From assembly GCF_002024805.1 (NCBI RefSeq), contig NZ_CP014337.1, positions 3,720,001 to 3,784,000 on the forward strand: 64,000 nt of DNA. Reading direction: 5' to 3'. The notes beneath the pieces were generated by a model. It saw only the letters and a list, made by a program, of their open reading frames with translations, was not told where the DNA came from and made no database searches. Of this stretch, positions 16,974-26,379 are shown piece by piece. Made by a program: the position numbers and the translations under genes. This DNA is from Elizabethkingia bruuniana (lineage in GTDB: Bacteria > Bacteroidota > Bacteroidia > Flavobacteriales > Weeksellaceae). Position 1 is the stretch's first letter; each line of letters opens with the position of its first letter.

Positions 16974-18836
16974 ATGATCGATCAAATATATGATGTAATA
17001 GTAGTCGGAGCAGGTCACGCTGGTAGTGAAGCTGCAGCCGCTGCAGCCAATTTAGGATCAAAAACTTTATTGGTTACAATGAACATGCAAACCATCGGAC
17101 AGATGAGCTGCAACCCGGCTATGGGAGGTATAGCCAAAGGGCAAATTGTAAGAGAGATAGATGCAATGGGAGGATACTCCGGGATTGTAGCAGATAAAAG
17201 TGCAATACAATTCAAAATGCTTAATCTTTCTAAAGGACCTGCAATGTGGTCTCCAAGAACACAAAATGACAGAATGCTTTTCGCATCAGAATGGAGATCA
17301 ATGCTGGAGCAGACACCGAATCTGGATTTCTTCCAGGATATGGTAAAAAGTCTGATTGTTGAAAATAACAAAGTAGCAGGTGTTGTTACTTCTTTAGGAA
17401 TAGAAATAAAAGCCAAAGCAGTTGTTCTAACCAACGGAACTTTCCTAAACGGATTAATCCATGTTGGAGACAAACAGCTAGGTGGAGGAAGAATGGGTGA
17501 ACCAAGAGCTTTCGGAATTACTGAACAATTGGAAAGCTTAGGATTTGATGCCGGAAGAATGAAGACCGGTACCCCACCCCGCATAGACGGAAGAAGCTTA
17601 GATTATTCTAAAATGGAAGAACAGCCTGGTGATGAAAACCCACAAAAGTTTTCATATCTAGACACTCCTAAATTAAAAGAACAAAGAAGTTGTCACATTA
17701 CTTATACTAACGAGATTGTTCATGATATTTTAAGATCTGGCTTTGACAGATCTCCAATGTTTAATGGAACAATTCAGAGTATAGGACCAAGATACTGCCC
17801 AAGTATTGAGGATAAGATCAACCGTTTTGCAGAAAGAAACAGACATCAATTATTTGTAGAACCTGAAGGCTGGAATACTATAGAAATATATGTGAATGGC
17901 TTCAGCTCTTCCCTACCGGAAGACGTACAGATTAAAGCGATGCGTCATATTCCGGGATTCGAGAATGTAAAGGTATTCAGACCAGGATATGCTATTGAAT
18001 ATGACTACTTTCCACCAACCCAGTTAAAGCATACTTTAGAAACCAAGATAATTGACAACCTATATTTTGCTGGTCAGATCAATGGTACTACAGGCTACGA
18101 AGAAGCTGCAGGACAAGGTTTAATTGCTGGTATAAATGCCCATAACAAAATCTTTGATAAAGAGGAATTTATACTAAGCAGAGACGAAGCTTATATAGGT
18201 GTATTAGTAGACGATCTTATTACAAAAGGGACAGAGGAGCCATACAGGATGTTTACTTCACGTGCTGAATACCGTCTTCTACTCCGCCAGGATAATGCAG
18301 ATATCAGACTTACAGAAAAAGCCCATAAACTAGGTTTAGCTTCCGATGAAAGACTTCAAAAGGTTGAAAATAAGATAGCTAAAAGCTCAGAACTGGAAGA
18401 ATTTCTTAAGGCTACATCTGTAAAAGTAGATGATATAAACCCAATTCTGGAAGAAAACAGTTCAAGCCCTGTAAATCAAAGTTTTAGAGCAGCACAAATA
18501 CTGACAAGACCTAATATAGACCTTAATAAACTTTGTGCTATAGAGGAAATCAAGAATAAGGCTGCAGAATATACAGACGAAGTAAGAGAACAGGCTGAAA
18601 TCAATATAAAATACAAGGGATATATAGATAAAGAAAAGGAAAATGTTGCCAAACTTCACAGACTTGAAAATATAAAAATTCCTGAAAATTTTGATTATTC
18701 TAAAGTAAACAGCCTTTCAGCAGAAGCTAAACAAAAGCTTTCTTCTGTTCGTCCGGAAACAATTGCACAAGCAGGAAGAATTAGCGGGGTCTCCCCTGCC
18801 GATATAAATATTCTGCTTATTTTTCTTGGTAGATAA
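16974..18836 (+). CDS. mnmG: tRNA uridine-5-carboxymethylaminomethyl modification enzyme MnmG (GidA)
   Basis: FAD-dependent partner of MnmE that installs the cmnm5 group on U34 of several tRNAs. 620 residues, full length. The N-terminal dinucleotide motif VVGAGHAGSEAA (about residues 10-21) is intact. Conserved GPRYCPSIEDKI, PGYAIEYDYFPP and GQINGTTGYEEAAGQG follow, and the C-terminal alpha-helical domain is present. A parS site lies 9 nt before the ATG and another 7 nt after the stop. mnmG is frequently near chromosomal origins. Confidence 0.97.
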   Translation: MIDQIYDVIVVGAGHAGSEAAAAAANLGSKTLLVTMNMQTIGQMSCNPAMGGIAKGQIVREIDAMGGYSGIVADKSAIQFKMLNLSKGPAMWSPRTQNDRMLFASEWRSMLEQTPNLDFFQDMVKSLIVENNKVAGVVTSLGIEIKAKAVVLTNGTFLNGLIHVGDKQLGGGRMGEPRAFGITEQLESLGFDAGRMKTGTPPRIDGRSLDYSKMEEQPGDENPQKFSYLDTPKLKEQRSCHITYTNEIVHDILRSGFDRSPMFNGTIQSIGPRYCPSIEDKINRFAERNRHQLFVEPEGWNTIEIYVNGFSSSLPEDVQIKAMRHIPGFENVKVFRPGYAIEYDYFPPTQLKHTLETKIIDNLYFAGQINGTTGYEEAAGQGLIAGINAHNKIFDKEEFILSRDEAYIGVLVDDLITKGTEEPYRMFTSRAEYRLLLRQDNADIRLTEKAHKLGLASDERLQKVENKIAKSSELEEFLKATSVKVDDINPILEENSSSPVNQSFRAAQILTRPNIDLNKLCAIEEIKNKAAEYTDEVREQAEINIKYKGYIDKEKENVAKLHRLENIKIPENFDYSKVNSLSAEAKQKLSSVRPETIAQAGRISGVSPADINILLIFLGR

Positions 18837-18843
18837 TTATATA

Positions 18844-18859
18844 TGTTTCACGTGAAACA
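18844..18859. promoter_or_regulatory. parS: parS centromere site 2 (ParB-binding)
   Basis: A second perfect TGTTTCACGTGAAACA palindrome just after the mnmG stop, about 1.9 kb from the first. Together they bracket the mnmG gene exactly. Confidence 0.92.
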
Positions 18860-18942
18860 TTAACGAAAAATACTATTAAAACAATCATAAGTTATGGTTG
18901 TTTTAATTTTTTCTATATGTTTGTATAAAGAAGATTTTTTAG

Positions 18943-19758
18943 ATGAAAATAAAAGATTTATTCCTCACTCAGGAAGAATTTGAAGTAAAAGAAATTTCGG
19001 AAGGAATCCTGAAAACATTTCCAGTGCCCGAAAATTTATCAAAATATTACGAAAGCAAAGATTATATTTCGCATCACCAGGAAGACAAATCTTTAAAAAC
19101 AAAGATTTATAAATTCTTTCAACAATTCAATTTAAAATACAAAAAATCTATTTTAGATACAGAAGTAAAAACGGGAAAAAAGATCTTGGATTACGGATGT
19201 GGAGCTGGAGAATTTCTGAATTTTATAAAAACCAGTTATGAAGTATACGGCATAGAACCAAATGAAAGTGCCAGGAATGCTGCAAAACAAAAAACAGGAG
19301 AAGCGAATATTAAAAATAATCTTTCTGAAATTGAAGATTATTCTTTAGATGCAATGACCTTATGGCATGTCTTTGAGCATATTGACAACTATGAAGAATT
19401 TTTAGAAGAAGTTTACAAAAAAATTAAGCCAAAAGGAAAATTGATAATAGCTGTTCCAAATTACAAAAGTCACGATGCTGAGTATTATAAAGAATACTGG
19501 GCAGCTTATGATGTTCCACGTCACATCTTCCATTTTTCTAAAGAAGGAATAAAATCTATTTTCAATAATGAAAGGTGGTCGTTAAAAAAAATTAGCCCTC
19601 TCCTACTCGACTCCTATTACATCTCTATAATAAGTGAAAAGTATAAGAAAAATTCATTTTCCTGGCTAAAAGGAGGAATTCGCGGAGTAATTTCTAACAG
19701 TAAAGCGTCAAAAACAGGAGATTTTTCCTCATTGATATATATTATCGAAAAAATATAG
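18943..19758 (+). CDS. Class I SAM-dependent methyltransferase
   Basis: 271 residues. The SAM-binding motif I is LDYGCGAGEFLNFI (about residues 82-95), motif II/III LDAMTLWHVFEHI follows, and post-I KGKLIIAVPNYKSHD completes the Rossmann core. The N-terminal 60 residues and C-terminal tail are not diagnostic. It resembles the small-molecule or polysaccharide methyltransferases of the Methyltransf_11/23 group; the substrate is not readable. It stands alone after mnmG and a parS site and ends at a strong terminator. Confidence 0.85.
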   Translation: MKIKDLFLTQEEFEVKEISEGILKTFPVPENLSKYYESKDYISHHQEDKSLKTKIYKFFQQFNLKYKKSILDTEVKTGKKILDYGCGAGEFLNFIKTSYEVYGIEPNESARNAAKQKTGEANIKNNLSEIEDYSLDAMTLWHVFEHIDNYEEFLEEVYKKIKPKGKLIIAVPNYKSHDAEYYKEYWAAYDVPRHIFHFSKEGIKSIFNNERWSLKKISPLLLDSYYISIISEKYKKNSFSWLKGGIRGVISNSKASKTGDFSSLIYIIEKI

Positions 19759-19797
19759 AAAATAGAAATAAGACCTATTTCTGAAGGTCGATTTTAA

Positions 19798-19836
19798 ACA
19801 TAAAAGAGCAAAAACTGATGTTTTGCTCTTTTATGT
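19798..19836. terminator. Strong hairpin terminator after the methyltransferase gene
   Basis: A perfect 16-bp stem (ACATAAAAGAGCAAAA with its complement) around the 7-nt loop ACTGATG. The right arm contains a T-rich tract on the plus strand, and the left arm gives the same on the minus strand. Confidence 0.8.
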
Positions 19837-20226
19837 TATGAAAATTTAGAAATCTTAAAGTATTCCAGATCCTCCAATTTTATATTCTTAGTTCCTTCAG
19901 AAAATAAAAATCCAACTCATTACTAAATTTAATTCTTGTGGAACAAATTCAATAATCGAATGAAAAGAAATTTTACATTTCCAATTCCAGGAACAGAGTT
20001 ATAATTTACAAACTAAGATTCCTGAATAAGAATAATCCTCCTCTACTCTATTATCAAAATTATTTATAATAAACTATACAGTCATTTTACTGATCTGGGT
20101 ATTTTTAACAAAATTCGAAAAAGAAATTTTGTTGAAATTATTTTATTACTGCATAACCAAAAAACTCTGCAGAAAAAAAACTAATCTGAAGAAATAGATA
20201 ACTACCACAAAATATTTGTGTGAAAT

Positions 20227-20250
20227 GAATCCTTCTTTTCTGAAGGATTC
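20227..20250 (-). terminator. Possible terminator downstream of pgk
   Basis: GAATCCTTC and GAAGGATTC form a perfect 9-bp stem with a 6-nt loop, 30 bases past the pgk stop. No clear U-run follows on the minus strand, so it may be a processing or weak termination site. Confidence 0.4.
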
Positions 20251-20279
20251 AATATTTAGCATTGCAAAAATCTTATAAA

Positions 20280-21470
20280 TTAATTTTTAATAGCTGCAAC
20301 ACCAGGAAGTTCTTTTCCTTCCAAACTTTCTAACATTGCTCCTCCTCCTGTGGAAACGTAAGAAACTTTTTCGTCATATCCGTATTGTTTAGCAAAGGCA
20401 ACACTATCTCCTCCTCCTACTAGAGAAAAAGCATTAAGTTCTGTCGCTTCAGCAATACTGTCTCCTAATTTTATTGTTCCGGTTGCAAAATTTGGCATTT
20501 CAAAAACTCCAAGCGGACCATTCCATAAAATTGTTTTGGAAGAAAGGACAACATCATTAAATTTCTCAGAAGTTTTTTCTCCTGCGTCAAGCCCCATCCA
20601 TCCTTCAGGAATATCATATGCATCAAATTGCTTTGATTCAGCATCATTATTAAATTCTTTAGCAGCTATTACATCTATCGGCAGATAAACCTTAACATTA
20701 TTTTCCGCAGCACTTTTCAAAATTTGCAGAGCCAATTCTTGTTTATCATCTTCTACAAGAGAATTACCAATATGTCCTCCTTTTGCTTTAATAAAAGTGA
20801 AAGCCATTCCACCACCAATAATAAGATTATCTACAGCCGGGAGAATATTTTCAATAATAGTGATTTTAGAAGAAACTTTAGATCCACCTAAAATTGCAGT
20901 AATAGGTCTTTCACCATTATGGAGAACTTTATCAATAGCATCAAGTTCCTGAGCCATTAAGAAACCAAAAGTTTTGTTTTCCGGGAAAAATTCAGCAATA
21001 ACTGCTGTAGAAGCATGCTTACGGTGAGCTGTCCCAAATGCGTCATTAATATAAATATCACCAAGTTTTGCCAACTGGCCAGCAAAGTCCTTATTTCCTT
21101 CCTCTTCTTCGTTATAATATCTTAGATTTTCTAAAAGAAGAACTTCTCCAGGCTTTAATTCAGCTACAGCTTCTTCAGCAACAGCGCCAATACAATCCTT
21201 TGCAAATTTAACCGGTCTTCCTAAAACAGAAGAAACTTCATCAACAATTGCTTCAAGAGAAAATTTAGGATCCTTCTGCCCTTTTGGTCTTCCAAGGTGT
21301 GTCATTAGTATAACGGATCCACCATCATTCAGAACTTTGTCAATAGTTGGTTTGGCAGCTACAATTCTGGTGTTATCAGTAACCTTGCCTTCTTCATTCT
21401 GGGGAACATTAAAATCCACACGGATCAATGCTCTCTTTCCTGAAAAATTAAATTCATTAATGCTTTTCAT
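20280..21470 (-). CDS. pgk: Phosphoglycerate kinase
   Basis: Glycolytic enzyme transferring phosphate between 1,3-bisphosphoglycerate and ADP; 396 residues. N-domain substrate motif RVDFNVPQ at about residue 18, HLGRPKG near residue 60, LLENLRYYNEEE near 115. The C-terminal nucleotide-binding motif GGAMLESLEG is near residue 375. The start at 21470 (ATG, MKSINEFNF) agrees with the family; an in-frame TTG two codons upstream is unlikely. It faces rpiB across the proposed origin region. Confidence 0.96.
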   Translation of the reverse strand: MKSINEFNFSGKRALIRVDFNVPQNEEGKVTDNTRIVAAKPTIDKVLNDGGSVILMTHLGRPKGQKDPKFSLEAIVDEVSSVLGRPVKFAKDCIGAVAEEAVAELKPGEVLLLENLRYYNEEEEGNKDFAGQLAKLGDIYINDAFGTAHRKHASTAVIAEFFPENKTFGFLMAQELDAIDKVLHNGERPITAILGGSKVSSKITIIENILPAVDNLIIGGGMAFTFIKAKGGHIGNSLVEDDKQELALQILKSAAENNVKVYLPIDVIAAKEFNNDAESKQFDAYDIPEGWMGLDAGEKTSEKFNDVVLSSKTILWNGPLGVFEMPNFATGTIKLGDSIAEATELNAFSLVGGGDSVAFAKQYGYDEKVSYVSTGGGAMLESLEGKELPGVAAIKN

Positions 21471-21570
21471 ATACAAAACTTATTTGCACAAATGTAGGAC
21501 ATCTCAGCGAAAAAAAACGAAGAAAGCCAAACGAGAAATCAACAATGCATTCACAGATTTTAACAATTAA

Positions 21571-22079
21571 ATTTTATAAAAGAAAAAAAAAGAATGTGTT
21601 ATACTGTTGTAGCGTTAGGAATTGTGGAAAAAAAATAAGCTCATTTTTACTCATATTTAATCTTTACATAACTAATACTTTATTAACACTAAAAATATAT
21701 AAAAATCAATGAGTTATAACGTTATCCACACTCTGTGGATAACTATGGATAGGGATAAAGTTGTTCTTTTTCTCTGGGTATAACTTCTTTGTTTTATCCC
21801 TGAAAAGAAAATGAAAAAAGTTTTTTTTATTTCACTAAAAATTCTCATTAGTTAATTTTTCTTAAAATAGAAAATAAAGTTCTCGGATAGTTTTCCATAG
21901 TTATTAACATACTTTCCCACATTTTATTGGCGTTTTTATGGAAACCTTTTACTGGTGCGTTTCTGTAAGGATTACCTATATTAATATATAGTTGATAAGT
22001 TGAGCTGAATTTGATTATAAACAGACAGGTGTCCTATAATTCATATTTTGTATTTCGTTCTTTATAATTAAATTTAGAG
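21571..22079. other. oriC: Candidate chromosomal replication origin (oriC) between pgk and rpiB
   Basis: This gene-free stretch holds two perfect DnaA boxes in convergent orientation, TTATCCACA at 21722-21730 and TGTGGATAA at 21734-21742. One-mismatch and two-mismatch boxes lie nearby: TGTGGAAAA at 21623, CTATCCATA (reverse) near 21745 and TTTCCCACA at 21913. The left flank (about 21541-21720) is extremely AT-rich with ATATATAAAA and TTATTAACA tracts, suitable as an unwinding element. Two parS sites lie 2.9-4.8 kb away and mnmG, a frequent origin neighbour, is between them. dnaA itself is not in the window. The box sequences are seen directly; the origin role is inferred. Confidence 0.65.
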
Positions 22080-22087
22080 TAAATTTG
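22080..22087 (+). promoter_or_regulatory. Candidate -7 promoter element for rpiB
   Basis: TAAATTTG matches TAnnTTTG and lies 32 nt before the rpiB ATG, at the right border of the proposed origin. Confidence 0.5.
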
Positions 22088-22119
22088 TATCTATACTAAT
22101 AATAAAGATAAAAAGGAAA

Positions 22120-22551
22120 ATGAAAAAGATTGCTATCGCAGGAGATCACGCTGGTTTCGAATATAAAGAGATCATAAAGAAATACCTTGATGGAAAATAC
22201 GAGATAAAGGACTTCGGAACTTACTCTACAGACAGTGTAGATTATCCGGATTTTGTACATCCTGCAGCTTCTGCTGTTGAAAACGGAGAATTCGAATTAG
22301 GAATTCTGATCTGTGGAAGCGGAAACGGAGTACAGATTACTGCTAACAAACACCAGGGAATCAGATGTGCATTATGCTGGGAAGTAGAAATAGCAGAATT
22401 AGCAAGACAGCACAACGATGCAAATATGATGTCTATCCCTGCAAGATTTGTTTCTGAAGATTTAGCAAAGCAAATGGTAGATGCTTTTCTTATAACTAAT
22501 TTTGAAGGAGGAAGACACCAAAACAGAGTTAATAAAATCAAATTCTGTTAA
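22120..22551 (+). CDS. rpiB: Ribose-5-phosphate isomerase B
   Basis: Interconverts ribose-5-phosphate and ribulose-5-phosphate in the pentose phosphate pathway. 143 residues, family length. The N-terminal AGDHAGFEYK, the anion-hole and base-cysteine segment LICGSGNGVQITANK (about 67-81) and HNDANMMSIPARF are present. First gene to the right of the proposed origin, followed by rnr after 41 nt. Confidence 0.96.
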   Translation: MKKIAIAGDHAGFEYKEIIKKYLDGKYEIKDFGTYSTDSVDYPDFVHPAASAVENGEFELGILICGSGNGVQITANKHQGIRCALCWEVEIAELARQHNDANMMSIPARFVSEDLAKQMVDAFLITNFEGGRHQNRVNKIKFC

Positions 22552-22580
22552 TAAACTATATTTATAGTTTATAATTTTTT
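22551..22580 (+). terminator. Weak hairpin between rpiB and rnr
   Basis: ATAAACTATA and TATAGTTTAT form a 10-bp AT-only stem with a 2-nt loop, followed after 2 nt by a T-run. It is probably an attenuator, since rnr starts only 13 nt later. Confidence 0.4.
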
Positions 22581-22592
22581 AAACACTATACT

Positions 22593-24746
22593 ATGCCTAG
22601 GAAGAAGAGAAATTTAAGTAAAAAAAATAATGACAAATTACATGATATAGGAAGATTGATTGTAAGGTTTATGTCTAAGAAAACTTCTAAAATCTATAAT
22701 TATAAACAGATTGCTGAAGGCATAGAGTTTAAAAACCCAAGGCAGCGTGAGCAGGTTATACAGACATTGCATATTTTGTTGTCAGAAAATAAAATAAAAG
22801 AAGTAGAAAAGGGTAAATATATCCTGAATATAGAAATAAGCGATACTCTTACTGGTGTAATAGATTTTAACCAATCTGGCAACGCTTATGTAAAAGTAGA
22901 AGGCGTTAGTGATGATGTATTTGTACATCAGAAAAATGTAAAAAATGCTCTACAGGGAGATACGGTTACAATAGTTCCTTTTCATTTTAAAGGAAAAAAA
23001 CTGGAAGGAGCAGTAGTAGATGTTATTGAAAGAAGCCGTACTCAGTTTGTAGGGACATTCCAATACATTGCTTCCAAGGACTTTGGCTTTGTTATTTTTG
23101 ATAAAAAAATTATTAATACCGATATCTTTATTCCTAAGACTAAGTTTAACGGTGCAAAAGATGGTGACAAAGTTATTGTCAAAATGCTGGGTTGGGACGA
23201 TAAGAGTAAAAATCCTGAAGGAGAAATTACTGAAGTACTTGGACATCCGGGAGATCATGAAACTGAGATCCATTCTATACTTGCCGAATACGGACTACCT
23301 TATAATTTCCCTCCTGAAGTTGAGGCTGAAGCTCAAAAAATTGACCGGACATTATCGGAACAGGAAATTGCTAGGCGCTGGGATATGCGTGATATACTTA
23401 CTTTCACAATAGACCCTAAGGATGCAAAGGATTTTGATGATGCTCTTTCACTACGCAAACTTGAAAATGGTAATATTGAAGTAGGAGTTCATATTGCAGA
23501 TGTATCTTACTATGTACAGCCCGGAACGTTATTGGATCAGGAGGCTTATGACAGAGCTACCTCTGTATATCTTGTAGACAGAGTGGTACCTATGCTTCCG
23601 GAAGTATTGAGTAATGAATTATGTTCTCTTCGTCCAAACGAAGAGAAATTTACTTTTTCAGCAGTTTTTGAATTAAATGACAAAGCCGAAATTCAAAAAG
23701 AATGGTTCGGTAGAACAGTTATTAATTCAGACAGAAGATTTACCTATGAAGAAGCACAGGAAAGAATCGAAACTAAAGAAGGAGATCTTGCAGAAGAAAT
23801 AAACCTTTTGGATTCTTTAGCAAAAATACTTCGTAAGGATCGTATGAAGCATGGAGCTATTGCGTTTGACAGAGCGGAAGTACGTTTCAACCTGAATGAA
23901 GAAAGTCAGCCAATCGGCGTTTATTTCAAAATCAGTAAAGATGCTAACCACCTGATTGAAGAATTCATGCTTCTGGCTAATAAAAAAGTATCGGAGTTTG
24001 TTTCTCTTACCAGAAAGAACGAACCAACAAACAATACATTTATTTATCGTATTCATGATGATCCGGATCCTACAAAATTGGCTTCATTAAGAGATTTTGT
24101 ACATACTTTCGGATATAAAATGAATATTTCTAACCGGAATAAAATTTCGGAATCTATGAATAAACTTCTTTCCGAAGTAAAAGGAAAAGGAGAAGAAAAT
24201 ATGATTGAAACTCTTGCTATGCGTAGTATGAGTAAGGCCGTTTATTCTACCGAGAATATTGGGCATTATGGGTTAGCTTTTGAATATTATTCGCATTTTA
24301 CCTCCCCTATTCGTCGTTATCCGGATGTTATGGCTCACAGACTTTTGCAGCATTATCTGGACGGAGGAAAGTCTCCGAATGTGGCTGAATATGAAGAAAA
24401 ATGCAAGCACTGTAGCCAGATGGAACGTTTAGCAGCTGATGCTGAAAGAGATTCCATCAAATTTATGCAGGTTAAATTTATGGAGAAACATGTGGGAGAA
24501 ACCTTCAAAGGAGTTATTTCGGGTGTTACCGATTGGGGAATCTATGTAGAAATCCCTGAAAATGGTGCCGAAGGACTCATAAGATTACGTGATCTTACAG
24601 ATGATTCTTATATGTTTGATGCAAAGAATTATGCTATTGTAGGCATGACGCACGGAAATACATATCAATTAGGAGACGAAGTAGAGATAAAGGTTGTAAA
24701 GGCGAATATAATTGCCAAGCAGCTGGATTTTAAACTGATTCAATAA
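22593..24746 (+). CDS. rnr: Ribonuclease R
   Basis: Processive 3'-5' exoribonuclease that degrades structured RNA. 717 residues. A basic N-terminus (MPRKKRNLSKKN) and helix-turn-helix-like region precede cold-shock domains (about 80-210). The RNB catalytic domain carries the acidic cluster DPKDAKDFDDALSL near residue 275 and HFTSPIRRYPD near residue 570. A C-terminal S1 domain (EKHVGETFKGVISGVTDWG) closes the protein. Next gene follows within 6 nt. Confidence 0.96.
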   Translation: MPRKKRNLSKKNNDKLHDIGRLIVRFMSKKTSKIYNYKQIAEGIEFKNPRQREQVIQTLHILLSENKIKEVEKGKYILNIEISDTLTGVIDFNQSGNAYVKVEGVSDDVFVHQKNVKNALQGDTVTIVPFHFKGKKLEGAVVDVIERSRTQFVGTFQYIASKDFGFVIFDKKIINTDIFIPKTKFNGAKDGDKVIVKMLGWDDKSKNPEGEITEVLGHPGDHETEIHSILAEYGLPYNFPPEVEAEAQKIDRTLSEQEIARRWDMRDILTFTIDPKDAKDFDDALSLRKLENGNIEVGVHIADVSYYVQPGTLLDQEAYDRATSVYLVDRVVPMLPEVLSNELCSLRPNEEKFTFSAVFELNDKAEIQKEWFGRTVINSDRRFTYEEAQERIETKEGDLAEEINLLDSLAKILRKDRMKHGAIAFDRAEVRFNLNEESQPIGVYFKISKDANHLIEEFMLLANKKVSEFVSLTRKNEPTNNTFIYRIHDDPDPTKLASLRDFVHTFGYKMNISNRNKISESMNKLLSEVKGKGEENMIETLAMRSMSKAVYSTENIGHYGLAFEYYSHFTSPIRRYPDVMAHRLLQHYLDGGKSPNVAEYEEKCKHCSQMERLAADAERDSIKFMQVKFMEKHVGETFKGVISGVTDWGIYVEIPENGAEGLIRLRDLTDDSYMFDAKNYAIVGMTHGNTYQLGDEVEIKVVKANIIAKQLDFKLIQ

Positions 24747-24752
24747 AAATTT

Positions 24753-25445
24753 ATGTTAGAACTAATTTTATCTGCTGTAGGATTAGGCATTATGCTTAGT
24801 CTGGTCTTCATTGGACCTATATTTTTCCTGTTGATTGAAACTAGTTTTACGCGGGGCCCCAGACATGCATTGGCTTTAGATCTGGGTGTTATATTAGCTG
24901 ATATTACCTGTATTGTTGCTGCATATTACAGCAGTCACGATCTGGTAACAATTATAGACCGGCATCCTAGTTTTTACAGAATTACAGCCTTCATTGTCCT
25001 TATGTACGCTGTTTTTATGATCCTCACCAAGACAAAAATGCATGTGGAAGGAGAGCAAAAACTTATTAGTCAGAATTATTTTAAAACCTTTATTAATGGT
25101 TTTCTTTTCAATATTCTGAATATAGGAGTAGTACTTTTTTGGCTTGTAACAGTAATTTCGGTACGAAAAAATTATCCAAGTGCAGATGAATTTTTGCTAT
25201 ATATAGGCCTTGTAATCCTCACCTATCTCAGTATTGATGTCTTTAAAATTCTTTTGGCAAAACAGTTTCATAATAAACTAAATGATAAGGTTGCGAATAA
25301 AATCAGGAAGCTGGTAGGCTTCATTCTGGTTGCTTTCAGCGTATTTATATTCCTACAGAGTTTTAAAAAATTCAATCAGTTTGATAAGAAATTAGAGGAA
25401 AGCGGATACCATAAACTTGACCATAACACAGATCAGAAAAAATAA
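24753..25445 (+). CDS. LysE/RhtB-family membrane exporter
   Basis: 230 residues, six hydrophobic segments. The family start ILSAVGLGIMLSLVFIGPIFFLLIETS has the Gly-Pro motif in the first helix, and RGPRHALALDLGVILAD continues the LysE signature. The likely role is export of amino acids or related small molecules across the inner membrane; the substrate is unknown. It starts 6 nt after rnr and its TAA overlaps the ATG of the next gene. Confidence 0.85.
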   Translation: MLELILSAVGLGIMLSLVFIGPIFFLLIETSFTRGPRHALALDLGVILADITCIVAAYYSSHDLVTIIDRHPSFYRITAFIVLMYAVFMILTKTKMHVEGEQKLISQNYFKTFINGFLFNILNIGVVLFWLVTVISVRKNYPSADEFLLYIGLVILTYLSIDVFKILLAKQFHNKLNDKVANKIRKLVGFILVAFSVFIFLQSFKKFNQFDKKLEESGYHKLDHNTDQKK

Positions 25446-26374
25446 TGAAAGAGATTGTTTTTCCGAATAAGATTAAAAAAGGAAGTACTATTGCGGTAAT
25501 AACTCCGGCAGGCACTATAGAGCCGGGACAGCTGGATAAAACTTTAGCGCTTATAAAAAGCAAAGGTTACGAACCTGTTTTAGGCTCAAATGTCTATTCA
25601 AAGTACAGTAATGGTTATAACTACGGCGGAACTCCTGAAGAAAGATTATCCGATCTTCAATGGGCTTTAGATGGTGATTTTGGTGCTATATGGACTACGC
25701 GCGGCGGATATGGATGTGCACAGCTTCTACAACAAATAGATCTGAAAAAATACCGAAAGAATCCTAAATACCTTATCGGATACTCTGATGTTACTGTGCT
25801 GCAGAGTTATTTACTGAAAAATGGTTTTGCTTCTGTTCACGGACAAAGTATTAAAACATCTTCTCAGGGCGTTTCCGAAGCTTCTTATGAAGGAATTTTT
25901 AATATTCTGAGTGGTAAGAAAACTCAATATATTATTGAAAATAATTCTTTAAATAAGAAAGGCAAAGCCAAAGCTCAGCTTGTAGGTGGAAATCTGGCAA
26001 TGATTTACAGTGTTATGGGATCTAAATATTCTTTTGATTTCAAAGACAAAATTTTATTCATTGAAGATATCGGAGAGCAGTTCTATGCATTGGACCGCAT
26101 GCTCATGAATCTGGAATTAAACGGAGTCTTTGGGAAGATAAAAGGATTAATTGTTGGTGGAATGACAGGTATGGGAGATGAGAAAACCAATGAGCATTAT
26201 GAATCTTCTTTCGATCCTATGGCTTATGAAATTATTGCTCAGAAATTAGATAAATACGATTTTCCGGTTGCATACGGATTGGCAAACGGACATATTTTCG
26301 ATAATCAGCCTCTGATAATAGGTGCTGAAGTAGAAATGAATGTAAAAGATAAAGCACAGATTACTTTTAAATAA
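25445..26374 (+). CDS. LD-carboxypeptidase (muramoyltetrapeptide carboxypeptidase, family S66)
   Basis: 309 residues. Cleaves the terminal D-alanine from murein tetrapeptides during cell-wall recycling. Landmarks: IAVITPAG at the N-terminus, TTRGGYGCAQLL near residue 85, the nucleophile serine in GYSDVTVLQ near residue 118, LFIEDIGEQFYALDRML with the catalytic Glu near 205, and the histidine in YGLANGHIFDNQPL near 280. No signal peptide, so a cytosolic recycling enzyme. Coupled to the LysE gene by a TAATG overlap. Confidence 0.93.
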   Translation: MKEIVFPNKIKKGSTIAVITPAGTIEPGQLDKTLALIKSKGYEPVLGSNVYSKYSNGYNYGGTPEERLSDLQWALDGDFGAIWTTRGGYGCAQLLQQIDLKKYRKNPKYLIGYSDVTVLQSYLLKNGFASVHGQSIKTSSQGVSEASYEGIFNILSGKKTQYIIENNSLNKKGKAKAQLVGGNLAMIYSVMGSKYSFDFKDKILFIEDIGEQFYALDRMLMNLELNGVFGKIKGLIVGGMTGMGDEKTNEHYESSFDPMAYEIIAQKLDKYDFPVAYGLANGHIFDNQPLIIGAEVEMNVKDKAQITFK

Positions 26375-26379
26375 AACGA

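Larger units (their letters stand above)
19759..20279. other. Intergenic stretch without a recognisable gene
   Basis: 521 bases between convergent genes. It holds a strong hairpin near the left end and a weaker one near the right end. The middle (about 19840-20225) is AT-rich with stop codons in all frames. A short minus-strand stretch reads faintly protein-like but I cannot support a gene or a named pseudogene. Confidence 0.6.

Noticed and set aside
17015-17584. 189-codon open frame opposite mnmG
   Set aside because: It lies wholly inside mnmG on the other strand and reflects mnmG codon composition.
19840-20225. Possible decayed gene on the minus strand
   Set aside because: Stops in every frame and no recognisable motif; I could not name any parent family.
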